The notes below the pieces were generated by a model, which made no database searches, was not told the DNA's origin, and was given only the letters and a program-made list of their open reading frames with translations. The position numbers were made by a program, and so were the translations under genes. This document shows, one piece after another, positions 42,788 through 51,423 of a DNA stretch of 64,000 bases. The DNA comes from Hymenobacter perfusus. Lineage in GTDB: Bacteria; Bacteroidota; Bacteroidia; Cytophagales; Hymenobacteraceae. Each line of letters starts with the position of its first letter. Position 1 is the stretch's first letter. Location of the stretch: NCBI RefSeq assembly GCF_003944765.1, contig NZ_RWIU01000003.1:1-64000 (forward strand). The letters are read 5' to 3'.

Positions 42788-44089
42788 CTACGGTAGCAGC
42801 AACTGCCGGGCCGCAGCTTCGCCGGTCGCCAGGGCCGCCTCCACGGTGCCCAGGTATGGGCCATCGTACACGCCCTCACCGGCTACAAACAACGTGTCGG
42901 CGACGGGCGCGGCCAGGATGGCGCGGGCCTCGGGGGCGCCGACCGTGGCGTAGGCATAGGCCCCCAATGCCAGCGGATCGGCGGCCCAGTTGATGATGTG
43001 GTGGGCACGTAGGTGCTGCCGCAGGAAAGCGGGCGTGGTGTGCAGCAGGTAGGCCAATGAGCTGAGGGCTTCCGTGAGCAGCTCCTCGGGAGAGCTGTGA
43101 CGACGCTGCGCGGCAGCCGGGCCAGCCACCCAGCCCGTAAGTAAAGGCTGCTGGGCCGGGTGCTGGCTCCACCAGGTGGGCACAGCGGCGTCGGAAAACA
43201 GAAAGCCCAGCTCAGGCAAGGGCTGGCCGATTTCGGCAGTGGTCTGTTCCCAAAAGGGCTCCGTAAATTCAAGCAGAAACTTGATAACCGCGCCGAAACC
43301 CAATGCCCGGGCGGCGGCGCGGTGTTCCGGTAGGTCGGGACGCAGCGGAAGGTAGCCGGGCTGGTCCATTTCAGCCTGCCACACCCCCAGCGGCACCGTA
43401 AGCAGCAGACGCGGGGCCGCAAACACCCGGCCGTCCTGGCACCGGACTTCGGCGCGGCCTGGTTGCCAGGTGACTAGACGGGCATGAGTACCAAGCAGCA
43501 ACTGACCGCCAGCGGCTTCCAGCTCCCACACCAAGCCGTTGATGAGGCCTGCGTAGCCACCCAAGGGCCGGGGCGAATCTTCGGCTCCGTTGCCGCTCCA
43601 CTCGTCGCGGAGGGCGAAGCAGCTGGCCCGGTGGGCATCGGCAGCATCATAGCCTTCGGCAAAGCGGATGACCTGCTCGCGCAGCGTCTGGTGGTCGTCG
43701 CCGGGGAAATACTGCGCCAGAAACTCCGCGAGTGGCATGTCGTGCGGCAGGCGGTGCAGCGTTGACAGGAGCAGGGGCATGTCATCCAGAAACGACTCGG
43801 CGGTACGGGCCTGCCCGTCGGTCACCTCATAGGTAGTACCGGTGGTATCAATCCAAGGGATGCCGTATTCCTGGAGTAGCTGTCGGGTCAGCGGCACGTC
43901 GCCGTGTAGAAACTCGGCTCCGGCCTCCGTGGGGGCACTAAAGCCCGCGTCGGCAGCCAGCGTCTGGATGCGTCCGCCGGGACGGGAGCGGGCTTCCAGC
44001 ACCGTTACGCGCTGGCCGGCCTGGGCCAGGTTGCGGGCCGCCAGCAAACCGGCGGCTCCGGCTCCGAGAATAAGTATGTCAACAACCAT
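42788..44089 (-). CDS. Flavin-dependent amine oxidase-family protein
   Basis: The protein has about 433 residues from ATG 44089. It has the FAD-binding GxGxxG motif in DILILGAGAAGLLAARNLAQ, the second FAD contact LEARSRPGGRIQT, and the C-terminal FAD motif TLFVAGEGVYDGPYLGTVEA. The middle has GYDAADAHRAS and PRPLGGYAGLINGLVWELEA, as in monoamine/polyamine oxidases. No signal peptide is seen. Substrate unknown. A paralogue of the same superfamily lies at 50239-51324. The start upstream (TTG at 44098) is ignored. Confidence 0.87.
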   Translation of the reverse strand: MVVDILILGAGAAGLLAARNLAQAGQRVTVLEARSRPGGRIQTLAADAGFSAPTEAGAEFLHGDVPLTRQLLQEYGIPWIDTTGTTYEVTDGQARTAESFLDDMPLLLSTLHRLPHDMPLAEFLAQYFPGDDHQTLREQVIRFAEGYDAADAHRASCFALRDEWSGNGAEDSPRPLGGYAGLINGLVWELEAAGGQLLLGTHARLVTWQPGRAEVRCQDGRVFAAPRLLLTVPLGVWQAEMDQPGYLPLRPDLPEHRAAARALGFGAVIKFLLEFTEPFWEQTTAEIGQPLPELGFLFSDAAVPTWWSQHPAQQPLLTGWVAGPAAAQRRHSSPEELLTEALSSLAYLLHTTPAFLRQHLRAHHIINWAADPLALGAYAYATVGAPEARAILAAPVADTLFVAGEGVYDGPYLGTVEAALATGEAAARQLLLP

Positions 44090-44263
44090 AAGGGGCAAAG
44101 CTACGGGCCTGCGCGGTACTGAAAGGGCCGCCAGGGTGAGATAAAATGTAGTAACAGGATTCGGGGAAATACAGCCCGACTGGCAACGGCTCGACGGCGG
44201 GTTTCGTTGGAGAAAACGCCTTGCAGGGCACCTGATTCATCTATTCCCTCTTGCATATTTACC

Positions 44264-44614
44264 ATGACAACCAAAGCAAACGACTCTTCCGACGGCATCT
44301 ACGCCGACTTCAAAAAAGACGTGAACATGACGGCCGCCGAACTGGAAAAATGGCTGAAAACCGAGGAGTCGAAGTCCGTGGGGCAGGACAGTGGCGACGG
44401 CACCAGTATTGGCCACCACTCGGGCGAGAAAATCGTCCGGATTCTGCACAAAAAGAAAGCCGACCTCACCGCCGACGACGAAGCTCACCTGCACAAAGTA
44501 CACCGCTACATCAGCCGCCACATGGCCCAGGGCCCGCACGACAAGAACGACGTGGAAACCTCGCGCTGGCGCTATTCATTGATGAATTGGGGCCACGACC
44601 CGCTAAAGAAGTAG
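44264..44614 (+). CDS. DUF3140-family protein
   Basis: This 116-residue soluble protein matches the DUF3140 family: FKKDVNMTAAELEKWLKTEE, SKSVGQ, GHHSGEKIVRILHKKKADLT, HKVHRYISRHMAQGP and the C-terminal WRYSLMNWGHDPLK. ATG 44264 gives a normal family start; the longer frame from 44207 is rejected. The family has no established function; its members are often small charged proteins in stress-tolerant bacteria, which would be only a loose hint here. Confidence 0.87.
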   Translation: MTTKANDSSDGIYADFKKDVNMTAAELEKWLKTEESKSVGQDSGDGTSIGHHSGEKIVRILHKKKADLTADDEAHLHKVHRYISRHMAQGPHDKNDVETSRWRYSLMNWGHDPLKK

Positions 44615-44623
44615 TGCCGTTGA

Positions 44624-44712
44624 GCTGCAAGTTCCAGTACGCTGCAAACCGCAAGCCCCAAGCTGGTAACAGGACATCAGCTTGTGGCTTACGGCTTGCG
44701 GCTTACAGCTTG
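44624..44712. repeat. AGCTGCAAGCC-type degenerate inverted repeat
   Basis: GCTGCAAACCGCAAGCC near 44641 is complementary to GGCTTGCGGCTTACAGC near 44693-44709, with partial further pairing (CCAAGCTG/CAGCTTGTGG). The right arm encodes the last codons and the stop of the truncated SMP-30 gene on the minus strand. Confidence 0.6.
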
Positions 44713-45222
44713 CGCCAGGGTTTTGATGCGGCACACGAAAGATCCGGCCGTGAAATATAGCGTGCTGCCGTCGTCGCCCCAGGCACAGTTGGAAACCACC
44801 TCGCCTACCTCAATGGTGCCCAAGTGCTGGCCCTGGGGCGAAATAACCACCACGCCGCCGTGACCCGCGGCCCACACGTTGCCGGCGCGGTCAACTTTCA
44901 GGCCGTCGGGTACTTCCTTGGGGCGGCGGGGCAGCGGCTGCATGTCGAAAAACACCCGGCCGGCTCCCATCTTGCCATTGCTCTGCACAGAATAAGCCAT
45001 CAGCACAGGCCGCAGGGAATCAGCCTGCGAAGCAAAAAGCGTGCGGCCATCGGCCGTCAGGACCACGCCGTTGGTCAAGAGCAGATCGAAGATTTCGCGG
45101 GTGACTTTGCCATTGGCACTGCAGCGGTACACATAGCTGCCGGGCTGCTCGCGCACGGTGTTTCGCGCCTGATCGGGCAGGCCGTAAGGCGGATCGGTGA
45201 AGTAGATGGAGCCGTTGGGGTG
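44689..45222 (-). pseudogene. Truncated SMP-30/gluconolactonase-family gene (C-terminal half only)
   Basis: The recognisable part starts at HPNGSIYFTDPPYGLPDQ, which in intact SMP-30/gluconolactonase proteins lies in the middle of the six-bladed propeller, and continues through LTNGVVLTADGRTLFASQAD, VPDGLKVDRAGNVWAAGHGG and SNCAWGDDGSTLYFTA to the end. The N-terminal half (roughly 130-150 residues, including signal peptide and first metal ligands) is absent; upstream bases do not encode it. The last residues AQAVSRKP and the stop are supplied by an intergenic repeat. I infer a deletion-decayed gene; a short functional product is unlikely. Confidence 0.72.
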
Positions 45223-45301
45223 AGTTGCCGCATTCCGTTGCAAGGCCGCGTAGCAACGGGCTTCGGTCTGCCGTCAAACCCACGCTGTTCGCTATAAAAC
45301 C

Positions 45302-45793
45302 AATCCGTGTACTGTTGCTACTTTCTGCCTGCTTATGCTCTCTTCCGCTGCTTCCGCCCAGTTGCTTCAGCCGCTCACCACGCTGGAGCCGGTTGCTGAG
45401 TTTGGCCGTTGCCGGCCCATTGGAGTAGCCGTATTGAAACAGAGCCGCATCTTGGTGACCTTCCCCAAGAAGCCGAAGGACTATGATTACGAGCTGGCGG
45501 CACGGGTAGAGGAAATAGGGGAGGTGGGCATCTAGCACGGCATGCTGGCCGATGCAGCCGGCAACGTGTACCTCACCGACTCGCCCCACCACGCCGTGCG
45601 CCGCCTGACGCCGGCCGGCCGCCTGGAAACCGTGGTGCGCGACGCGCGTCTGCTCTGGCCCGATTCGTTTGGCCTCGGCCCCGACGGCTACCTCTACCTC
45701 ACCGCCGCCCAGATTGAGCGCACGCCCAAGTGGAACAACGGCCAGGACCGGGTGGAATACCCGTTCCGCCTGTTCCGGATGAAGCTCCCGTAA
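45302..45793 (+). pseudogene. Decayed MRJP/yellow-like beta-propeller gene with internal deletion
   Basis: The N-terminal part has a signal-peptide-like TVATFCLLMLSSAASAQ and LQPLTTLEPVAEFGRCRPIG, VTFPKKPKDYDYELAARV. The C-terminal part has HGMLADAAGNVYLTDSPHHA, ETVVRDARLLWPDSFGLGPD and KWNNGQDRVEYPFRLFRMKL. Both fit major royal jelly/yellow-like proteins (L-dopachrome tautomerase-related), which are 330-400 residues long. The two parts are in the same frame but separated only by an in-frame TAG at 45533-45535; about 200 middle residues are missing. I infer a large internal deletion that created the stop. Confidence 0.75.
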
Positions 45794-45828
45794 CCGCTCC
45801 CGATTTTTGGGTAATCTTTGCGGCTCCC

Positions 45829-45866
45829 GCGGCCCGGCTCCAACGCAACGGTTAGGGCCGGGCCGC
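45829..45866 (+). promoter_or_regulatory. GC-rich 5'-UTR hairpin before the M61 gene
   Basis: GCGGCCCGGC at 45829-45838 pairs perfectly with GCCGGGCCGC at 45857-45866, followed by GTCT. It ends 35 nt before the ATG at 45902. A nearly identical stem precedes selO at 51377. Confidence 0.65.
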
Positions 45867-45901
45867 GTCTGTTAGCCCTCTTTTCACCCCATCTTCCCTG
45901 C

Positions 45902-47701
45902 ATGAACCCGATTTTCCGTTCGGCCGCCCTGGCCGCTTTGCTGGGCCTGGCCGCGCCGGCCCTGGCCAAAGGCCCCAAGGAGCTGACCTACACCGTGAGC
46001 ATGGACCCGGCCACTAACAGCAACGCCTTCCAGGTGAAGCTGGAGCTGCCCAAGCTCAAAAAGGACCAGGCCATCTACCAGTTTGCGGCCACCGCGCCTG
46101 GCACCTACCAGGTGATGGACATGGGCCGCTTCGTGAGCAACTTTCAGGCCTTCGATGACAAAGGCAAAGCCCTGGAAGTAAAGCAGCTGAACACCAATCA
46201 GTGGCAGCTCAGTCAGCCCGAGAAAACCCGCGAAATCCGCTACACCATTGCCGAAACCTGGGACACGCCGGTGAAGGAGCACAGCATCTACCGCATGTGC
46301 GGCTCGTCGCTGGAGCTGGACCACGCATTGCTTAACGGCCAGACGCTGCTGGGCTACCCCCAGGGCATGCAGGCCGCCCCGCTGCGCCTGAAGCTGCAGT
46401 ACCCCGGCGGCTGGAAAGCCGGCTCGGTGCTACAGGCCGATAAGGACGGCTACTACCACCTGAAAAGCTACGACCACGCCGTGGACTCGCCCATTCTGCT
46501 GGGCCGTCTCACCGAAGCCAGCACCAAGCTAGGCAACGCCGATGTGGCCCTGTATTGCTACTCGGCCACCGATAAGGTGCAGGCCGAGCCGCTGCTGGGC
46601 TACATGCAGAAGATGCTGACGGCCGCCCAGAGCTTCTTCGGGGGCCAGTTGCCGGTGCAGCGCTACGCCTTCCTCTACCACTTCGCCGACCGCTCGGCCG
46701 GGGCCTGGGAGCACTCCTACAGCTCCGAGTACGTGCTGCCCGAGCAGCCACTCACGCCTGAGTCGGCGCAGGGCGTGGTGGACATTGCGGCCCACGAGTT
46801 CTTCCATGTGATGACGCCGCTCAACATCCACTCCGAGGTAATTGAGCAGTTTAACTTCGTGCAACCCACCGGCTCCGAGCATTTGTGGCTCTACGAAGGC
46901 ACCACCGAGTGGGCCTCGCACATGATGCAGCTGCGCGGCGGCCTGGTGCCCCTGGATGATTACCTGAGCATGCTGCACGACAAAGTGCAGTACGACCGTA
47001 CCCGCACCGATACCACCTACAGCCTCAGCCGCCTGGGCCTCAATTCGTTTTCGGATGAGGGCCAGCGCCAGTACGGCAACATTTACCAGCGCGGGGCCCT
47101 CACGGCCGGCCTCCTCGATCTGCGCCTGCTGGAGTTGAGCGGCGGCAAGCGCGGCTTCCGCGACGTGCTGCTGCAGCTGGCCAAGCAATACGGCCCCAAC
47201 AAGCCGTTCAGTGAGAAGACCTTCTTCGAAGACTTCACCAAGCTCACCTACCCCGAAATCGGGGACTTCTTCAAGCGCTACGTGCAGAATGCCGAGCCGC
47301 TGCCCTTGGCCGAGTACTACGCCAAAGTGGGTGTAACGTACGCGCCCATCCAGCATACCGGCAAGCAGATAGCCACGGTGGGGGCCATTGGGCTGGCTCC
47401 GCGCGAAGCGGGCGTGTACTTCACCCGCGTGGCCGGCCCGGTGGCCGCCGCCGGCGTGCAGGTAGGCGACCAGCTGGTGGCCGTAGATGGCGTGCGCAAC
47501 GACTACGCCGGCCTGCGCCGTGCTGCCAGCCGCGCCCCCGGCTCCGAACTGCCCCTCACCATCGTGCGCAACGGCCAGGAGCAGGTTGTGCGCGTGAAGC
47601 TGGGCAGCACCGAGGAGGTGAAGCGCTACGTTTTCGCCCAGAATGCCGCCGCTACGCCCGCCCAGCTGGCACTGCGGGAAGTGTGGCTGAAGAATCTGTA
47701 G
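45902..47701 (+). CDS. M61-family aminopeptidase with PDZ domain
   Basis: This secreted zinc peptidase has 599 residues. The signal peptide is MNPIFRSAALAALLGLAAPA, cleaved near ALAKG. The N-terminal beta domain (about 25-180) is typical of M61 glycyl aminopeptidases. The catalytic site HExxH occurs in DIAAHEFFHVMTPLNIHS with the third ligand Glu in LWLYEGTTEWASHMM. A C-terminal PDZ domain (about 500-585) has GVQVGDQLVAVDGVRNDY. It likely acts in the periplasm on peptides. It follows decayed genes and has its own 5' hairpin. Confidence 0.92.
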   Translation: MNPIFRSAALAALLGLAAPALAKGPKELTYTVSMDPATNSNAFQVKLELPKLKKDQAIYQFAATAPGTYQVMDMGRFVSNFQAFDDKGKALEVKQLNTNQWQLSQPEKTREIRYTIAETWDTPVKEHSIYRMCGSSLELDHALLNGQTLLGYPQGMQAAPLRLKLQYPGGWKAGSVLQADKDGYYHLKSYDHAVDSPILLGRLTEASTKLGNADVALYCYSATDKVQAEPLLGYMQKMLTAAQSFFGGQLPVQRYAFLYHFADRSAGAWEHSYSSEYVLPEQPLTPESAQGVVDIAAHEFFHVMTPLNIHSEVIEQFNFVQPTGSEHLWLYEGTTEWASHMMQLRGGLVPLDDYLSMLHDKVQYDRTRTDTTYSLSRLGLNSFSDEGQRQYGNIYQRGALTAGLLDLRLLELSGGKRGFRDVLLQLAKQYGPNKPFSEKTFFEDFTKLTYPEIGDFFKRYVQNAEPLPLAEYYAKVGVTYAPIQHTGKQIATVGAIGLAPREAGVYFTRVAGPVAAAGVQVGDQLVAVDGVRNDYAGLRRAASRAPGSELPLTIVRNGQEQVVRVKLGSTEEVKRYVFAQNAAATPAQLALREVWLKNL

Positions 47702-47834
47702 CCACCCGGCTCAGCCCATATCCGTTCCGCATCCCCCGTTACCCCCGTGGCAGCGGGGGATGTTTGCTTACGGGCAAATGCGAGTATGTTTGTCGGCTCA
47801 TTAGCCGCTATGCACCCGTATTTCTTATCTCCCT

Positions 47835-49127
47835 ATGCGTGTCTTTACGCTCGAAGCCATCCAGCGCATTCAGGATTTCCAATTTCTCACCGATTCCTCC
47901 GGTTACGTGCTGGCCGAAGGCGGGCAGCTCTACCGGTTCCGGGGCAACCGCACCGAACTGGTCCCGACGCCCGCCAGCTTCACGGTAACGCAGTTTCATT
48001 TTCTGGATGCCACGCACGGGGCCGTAGCTGGTAACTTCCGGCCGACGGCGTTGCCGATGCAGCAGGGCAGCATGGGCGCGGCGGTTCTGCTGCCGGTGGT
48101 GCTGGGGCTGGGGCTGATGCTACGTCGGTCCGGGGCTGGGCGGCGGCGCGGGGCCGGTGTGGCGAGCGTGCTACTGCTGAGCGGCCTGGTGTTCGGGTGC
48201 AGCCGGGCGTGGCAGCAGTACCGTACGCCCGATCCGGCCTCGGAAGGCGTGACGCATCTTCGCCGCAATGCGTTGAAGACATCTTCCGGTGGGCATACGT
48301 ACTTCGCCAACAAGGGCCAAACGGCCTTCATTGCCCTGACCCAAACGGCCGGGGCCAACTGGGAAACCCAGCAGATACCAACCAATTTCTACGTCACCGC
48401 CCTCACGGCTATTGGCCGGAACTTTCTGGTGGGCACGTACGCCAACCCCCATGAAGGCACCCGCAGCCCCATGCACGCCGATGGCGACGTCTGGATATAC
48501 GGGCAGGATTCCACCATCAGCCCCGAGCTGGCCCGCAATACCCCGGCGCGTCCGTACGGGCTGTCGGCCCACCGGGCCATTCGGGGCTTCAGCTTCTCGG
48601 CTACCGGGGAGCAACTGTTCATCTTTGGCAGTGACCGGATGCCGACTATTCCGCCTGATGAAGTCAGCGCCACGGCTGGCAATATCTACGCGCTGCCCGT
48701 GTCGCTGCGTCCGCCCTACCGCCTGCTCGACCTGCCCGATACCGTGGAAGTCACTTCCTTGGCCCAAGCCGATACCGGCGAGCTGTGGGCCACGTTGGAC
48801 AACCGCAAGCCGCGTCTCTCCAAAGGAATACTGCGCTACGTGCCACTGCCTGCCCGGCAGCTGCTGCGCTTTGCGCAGGGCCGCTGGCAGCCGTATGCCG
48901 TGCCTCAGGCCCAGAGCTTCGGGCAGGTGGCCTTCGTGCCCGGCACCGGCAAGGGGTATCTGCTGACCGAAGACGGCCAGGTAATGGCCACTAGCAACAG
49001 CGGCACCACCTGGCAACTGCTGCCGCTGCTGCGCGACGTTCGTCGGCTGAAGACGTGGCAGCAGGCTGTGGCGCTGCAGCAGGGCGCCAATCAGCTCCTG
49101 CTGGTGCCGGACCATACGCTTCGTTAG
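47835..49127 (+). CDS. Unknown membrane protein with propeller-like repeats
   Basis: This 430-residue protein begins with a short beta-rich segment (LTDSSGYVLAEGGQLYRFRG, DATHGAVAG), then two hydrophobic helices (AAVLLPVVLGLGLMLRR around 82-98 and VASVLLLSGLVFG around 108-120), then about 300 residues of beta repeats of YCF48/propeller type (FLVGTYANPHEGTRSP, FSFSATGEQLFIFGSDRMP, GKGYLLTEDGQVMATSNSGT). There is no N-terminal signal peptide; the membrane helices split the first blade from the others. Function not recognised. It could be a membrane-bound sensor or assembly factor, but this is conjecture. Confidence 0.72.
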   Translation: MRVFTLEAIQRIQDFQFLTDSSGYVLAEGGQLYRFRGNRTELVPTPASFTVTQFHFLDATHGAVAGNFRPTALPMQQGSMGAAVLLPVVLGLGLMLRRSGAGRRRGAGVASVLLLSGLVFGCSRAWQQYRTPDPASEGVTHLRRNALKTSSGGHTYFANKGQTAFIALTQTAGANWETQQIPTNFYVTALTAIGRNFLVGTYANPHEGTRSPMHADGDVWIYGQDSTISPELARNTPARPYGLSAHRAIRGFSFSATGEQLFIFGSDRMPTIPPDEVSATAGNIYALPVSLRPPYRLLDLPDTVEVTSLAQADTGELWATLDNRKPRLSKGILRYVPLPARQLLRFAQGRWQPYAVPQAQSFGQVAFVPGTGKGYLLTEDGQVMATSNSGTTWQLLPLLRDVRRLKTWQQAVALQQGANQLLLVPDHTLR

Positions 49128-49139
49128 GCCGGTTCCGGG

Positions 49140-49985
49140 TCAGGCATGTACCGTCATGACGGGCAGGGGGGCGTGCAGGGCCACGGCTTCGGAGGTGCTA
49201 CTCTGGAACAGGTGGCTGAGCGTGGAACGGCCGTGGGTAAGCATCACCACCAGATCGGCGTGGGCCAGCTCGGCGAAGCGCGGAATGCCGGTGCTTACCC
49301 GGGGCGCGTCGAACACCTCGGCCTCGTAGTGCGTGAACTGATGACGGCGGGCGAAATCCTCAATGGCGTGCAGAGCTGCCCCGTGGCGGTCGGCGGAGGG
49401 CACCACGTCCAGCAGGTGCAGGGTGGCTTCCGGGAACAGCTGCAGCAACTGCCGCAGGCCGGGCACGGCGCGGTCGGCCTCGGCGGTGAAGTCGGAGGCG
49501 AAAACCAGGTGCTGCACCCGGAAATCGGGGGCCGGCTGCTTGATGGTCAGCACCGGGCAGGGAGCCGCCCGCATGACCTGCTCGGTGTGCGAATCCAGGA
49601 AAAACCGCGTCCAGGAGGTGTGTTCATGCACGCCCATCACCACCAGCTCGATGTGGTGTTCCCGGATGATTTCCAGCACGGCGGGCTCGAATTCGGCCGT
49701 TACCACCAGGTCGCGCACCGGCACGTCGGGCATCAGGCGGCGGGCTTCGGCCATCCACTCGTGCATGCGGCGCTTGGTGGCCTGCAGCAGCTTAATCATG
49801 TACACGTTACCCAGACCATCACCGACCATCATGCCGCCTGAAGTGGCAATGCCGGCGGCCGGTGGGGCATCTACTACGTGCAGCAGCGTTACGTAGCCGC
49901 CGCTGCGGTGGGCCAGCTGCAGTGCCGCCTCAAAAGCATAGTGTGCCTCCATGGAAAAATCGGTGGGAACGAGCAGGTTTTTCAT
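49140..49985 (-). CDS. Universal stress protein with two Usp domains
   Basis: The protein has 281 residues and two tandem UspA domains of about 140 residues each. It starts MKNLLVPTDFSMEAHYAFEA, the usual opening. The first domain shows HIELVVMGVHEHTSWTRFFL and HTEQVMRAAPCPVLTIKQP; the second shows HLVFASDFTAEADRAVPGL and ADLVVMLTHGRSTLSHLFQ, ending APLPVMTVHA. The second domain has lost part of the GxxG nucleotide motif. A strong Bacteroidota promoter lies at 50055-50085. A role in stress survival is family knowledge. Confidence 0.92.
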   Translation of the reverse strand: MKNLLVPTDFSMEAHYAFEAALQLAHRSGGYVTLLHVVDAPPAAGIATSGGMMVGDGLGNVYMIKLLQATKRRMHEWMAEARRLMPDVPVRDLVVTAEFEPAVLEIIREHHIELVVMGVHEHTSWTRFFLDSHTEQVMRAAPCPVLTIKQPAPDFRVQHLVFASDFTAEADRAVPGLRQLLQLFPEATLHLLDVVPSADRHGAALHAIEDFARRHQFTHYEAEVFDAPRVSTGIPRFAELAHADLVVMLTHGRSTLSHLFQSSTSEAVALHAPLPVMTVHA

Positions 49986-50054
49986 GGTGGTGTGGGAGTG
50001 AAGACAGCCCTGCCGGCCTCGGCAGTAGAATGCCAGGTTAGATTTGGAAGCTGT

Positions 50055-50085
50055 AAAAGGTAAATAAAATAGTCGTTTAATGCAA
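50055..50085 (-). promoter_or_regulatory. Bacteroidota promoter of the universal stress gene
   Basis: On the minus strand TTG at 50085-50083, a 20-nt spacer and TACCTTTT at 50062-50055, one base from the -7 consensus. The predicted start is about 60 nt before the ATG at 49985. Confidence 0.65.
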
Positions 50086-50238
50086 GGTGTGAATAAGTTC
50101 GATATACAATTTCCGTGACTGATAACCAGCGCTTTGTCAAAGCCGATTCCAACGTTTTCTGGCCGCTGCCCCGTCGGTACGACGTCTGAATTTCACCGCT
50201 TGCTCTCACAATAGGGAACCGGGCTGGTTAAGCAGGCT

Positions 50239-51324
50239 ATGACAACAGATGCAACTTCCCCGCCGCCTATCCTGATTGTGGGCGCGGGCCTGTCGGGGCT
50301 GGTGGCCGCGCACCGGCTCACGGCCGCCGGCCGGGCAGTGCGGGTGCTGGAGGCCCGTTCCCGGGTGGGCGGTCGGACCTGGGCCGTGCCCGCGCTACCC
50401 GCCGGTCCGCTCATCGACCTGGGGGCTACCTGGGGCTGGCAGCACCACCAACGCCTGTTGGCACTGGCCCGCGAGCTGGGCGTGGCCTGGTTTGAGCAGT
50501 ACAGCGCCGGCTCCATTGCCTACGAGGCCGGCGCTACCGTCCACCGGCTGGCCCAGCCCAGTGGCTCGGCGGGCTACCTGCGGTTTGCCGGTGGCGCGGC
50601 GGCTCTGGCGCAGGCCCTGGCCGCCGCTTTGCCGCCCGGCTGCGTGCAGCTCGATACCCAGGTAACGCGCATCGAATCAGCCCCGACCGGTGTTGTGCTC
50701 ACGGCCACGCACCAGGGCCAACAGCAGCAGTACCCGGGCGCGGCCGTGGTGGTGGCGCTGCCGCCCCGGCTGGCGGCGCACTCCTTTATTTTTGCGCCCG
50801 CGCTGCCTTCGGCTGTCACGGCGGCCCAGCAGGCCACCCCAATCTGGATGAGCCACGCCATGAAAAGCGTGCTGGTATACGACCGGCCCTTCTGGCGGGC
50901 AGCTGGGTGGGCCGGGTTTGTTGTGAGTCAGTCCGGGCCGTTGGTAGAAATTCATGACGCGTCGCCGGCTGATGGCCAGCCCGGGGTGCTGTTCGGCTTT
51001 TTTGCTGCCCCGCACCCGCTGCGCGCCGCCGACGCGGCCATCCGCCAGGCAGCGGTGGTGACCCAGCTGACCCGCCTGTTTGGGCCGGAAGCCGCTACCC
51101 CAAAAGCCTATCATGAGCTCGACTGGACCCAGGACCCATTTACCAGCGTGCCTGGCGACGAGCAGCCTCCGCAGTCAGTACCGCTGCAGGGGCCGGCCGT
51201 GCTGAGGGAGCCACTCTGGGACGGCCGGCTGTTGTGGGCCGGGGCCGAAACCGCCCAGGGCGAGTGGGGACGCCTTGATGGGGCCATTGAGGCCGGGGAA
51301 CGGGCCGCCGCCCGGCTCGGTTAA
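50239..51324 (+). CDS. Flavin-dependent amine oxidase-family protein, second paralogue
   Basis: This 361-residue protein starts with PPILIVGAGLSGLVAAHRLT and VLEARSRVGGRTWAV, the two FAD contacts of the flavin amine oxidase family. The middle has a short covering domain, and the C-terminus has RLLWAGAETAQGEWGRLDGA and EAGERAAARL, the last FAD motif. It is shorter than typical monoamine oxidases (about 430-500), so the substrate domain is reduced. Cytoplasmic. Substrate unknown. Divergent from the universal stress gene. Confidence 0.85.
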   Translation: MTTDATSPPPILIVGAGLSGLVAAHRLTAAGRAVRVLEARSRVGGRTWAVPALPAGPLIDLGATWGWQHHQRLLALARELGVAWFEQYSAGSIAYEAGATVHRLAQPSGSAGYLRFAGGAAALAQALAAALPPGCVQLDTQVTRIESAPTGVVLTATHQGQQQQYPGAAVVVALPPRLAAHSFIFAPALPSAVTAAQQATPIWMSHAMKSVLVYDRPFWRAAGWAGFVVSQSGPLVEIHDASPADGQPGVLFGFFAAPHPLRAADAAIRQAAVVTQLTRLFGPEAATPKAYHELDWTQDPFTSVPGDEQPPQSVPLQGPAVLREPLWDGRLLWAGAETAQGEWGRLDGAIEAGERAAARLG

Positions 51325-51376
51325 GAGGCGTGGCCCCGCATTGGGTGCGCCGAAACCTGTTTCTTTGCTTCATAAT

Positions 51377-51410
51377 GCGGCCCGGTTTGTTGCCGGGCCG
51401 CGTCTTTTTC
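51377..51410 (+). promoter_or_regulatory. GC-rich 5'-UTR hairpin/terminator-like element before selO
   Basis: GCGGCCCGG at 51377-51385 pairs perfectly with CCGGGCCGC at 51393-51401, followed by GTCTTTTTC. It ends about 14 nt before the ATG at 51424. Same stem and GTCT tail as before the M61 gene. Confidence 0.65.
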
Positions 51411-51423
51411 CTTCGGATTTTCT

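Noticed and set aside
45225..45428. 67-codon ORF over the MRJP-like remnant
   Set aside because: Wrong frame relative to the recognisable N-terminal fragment.
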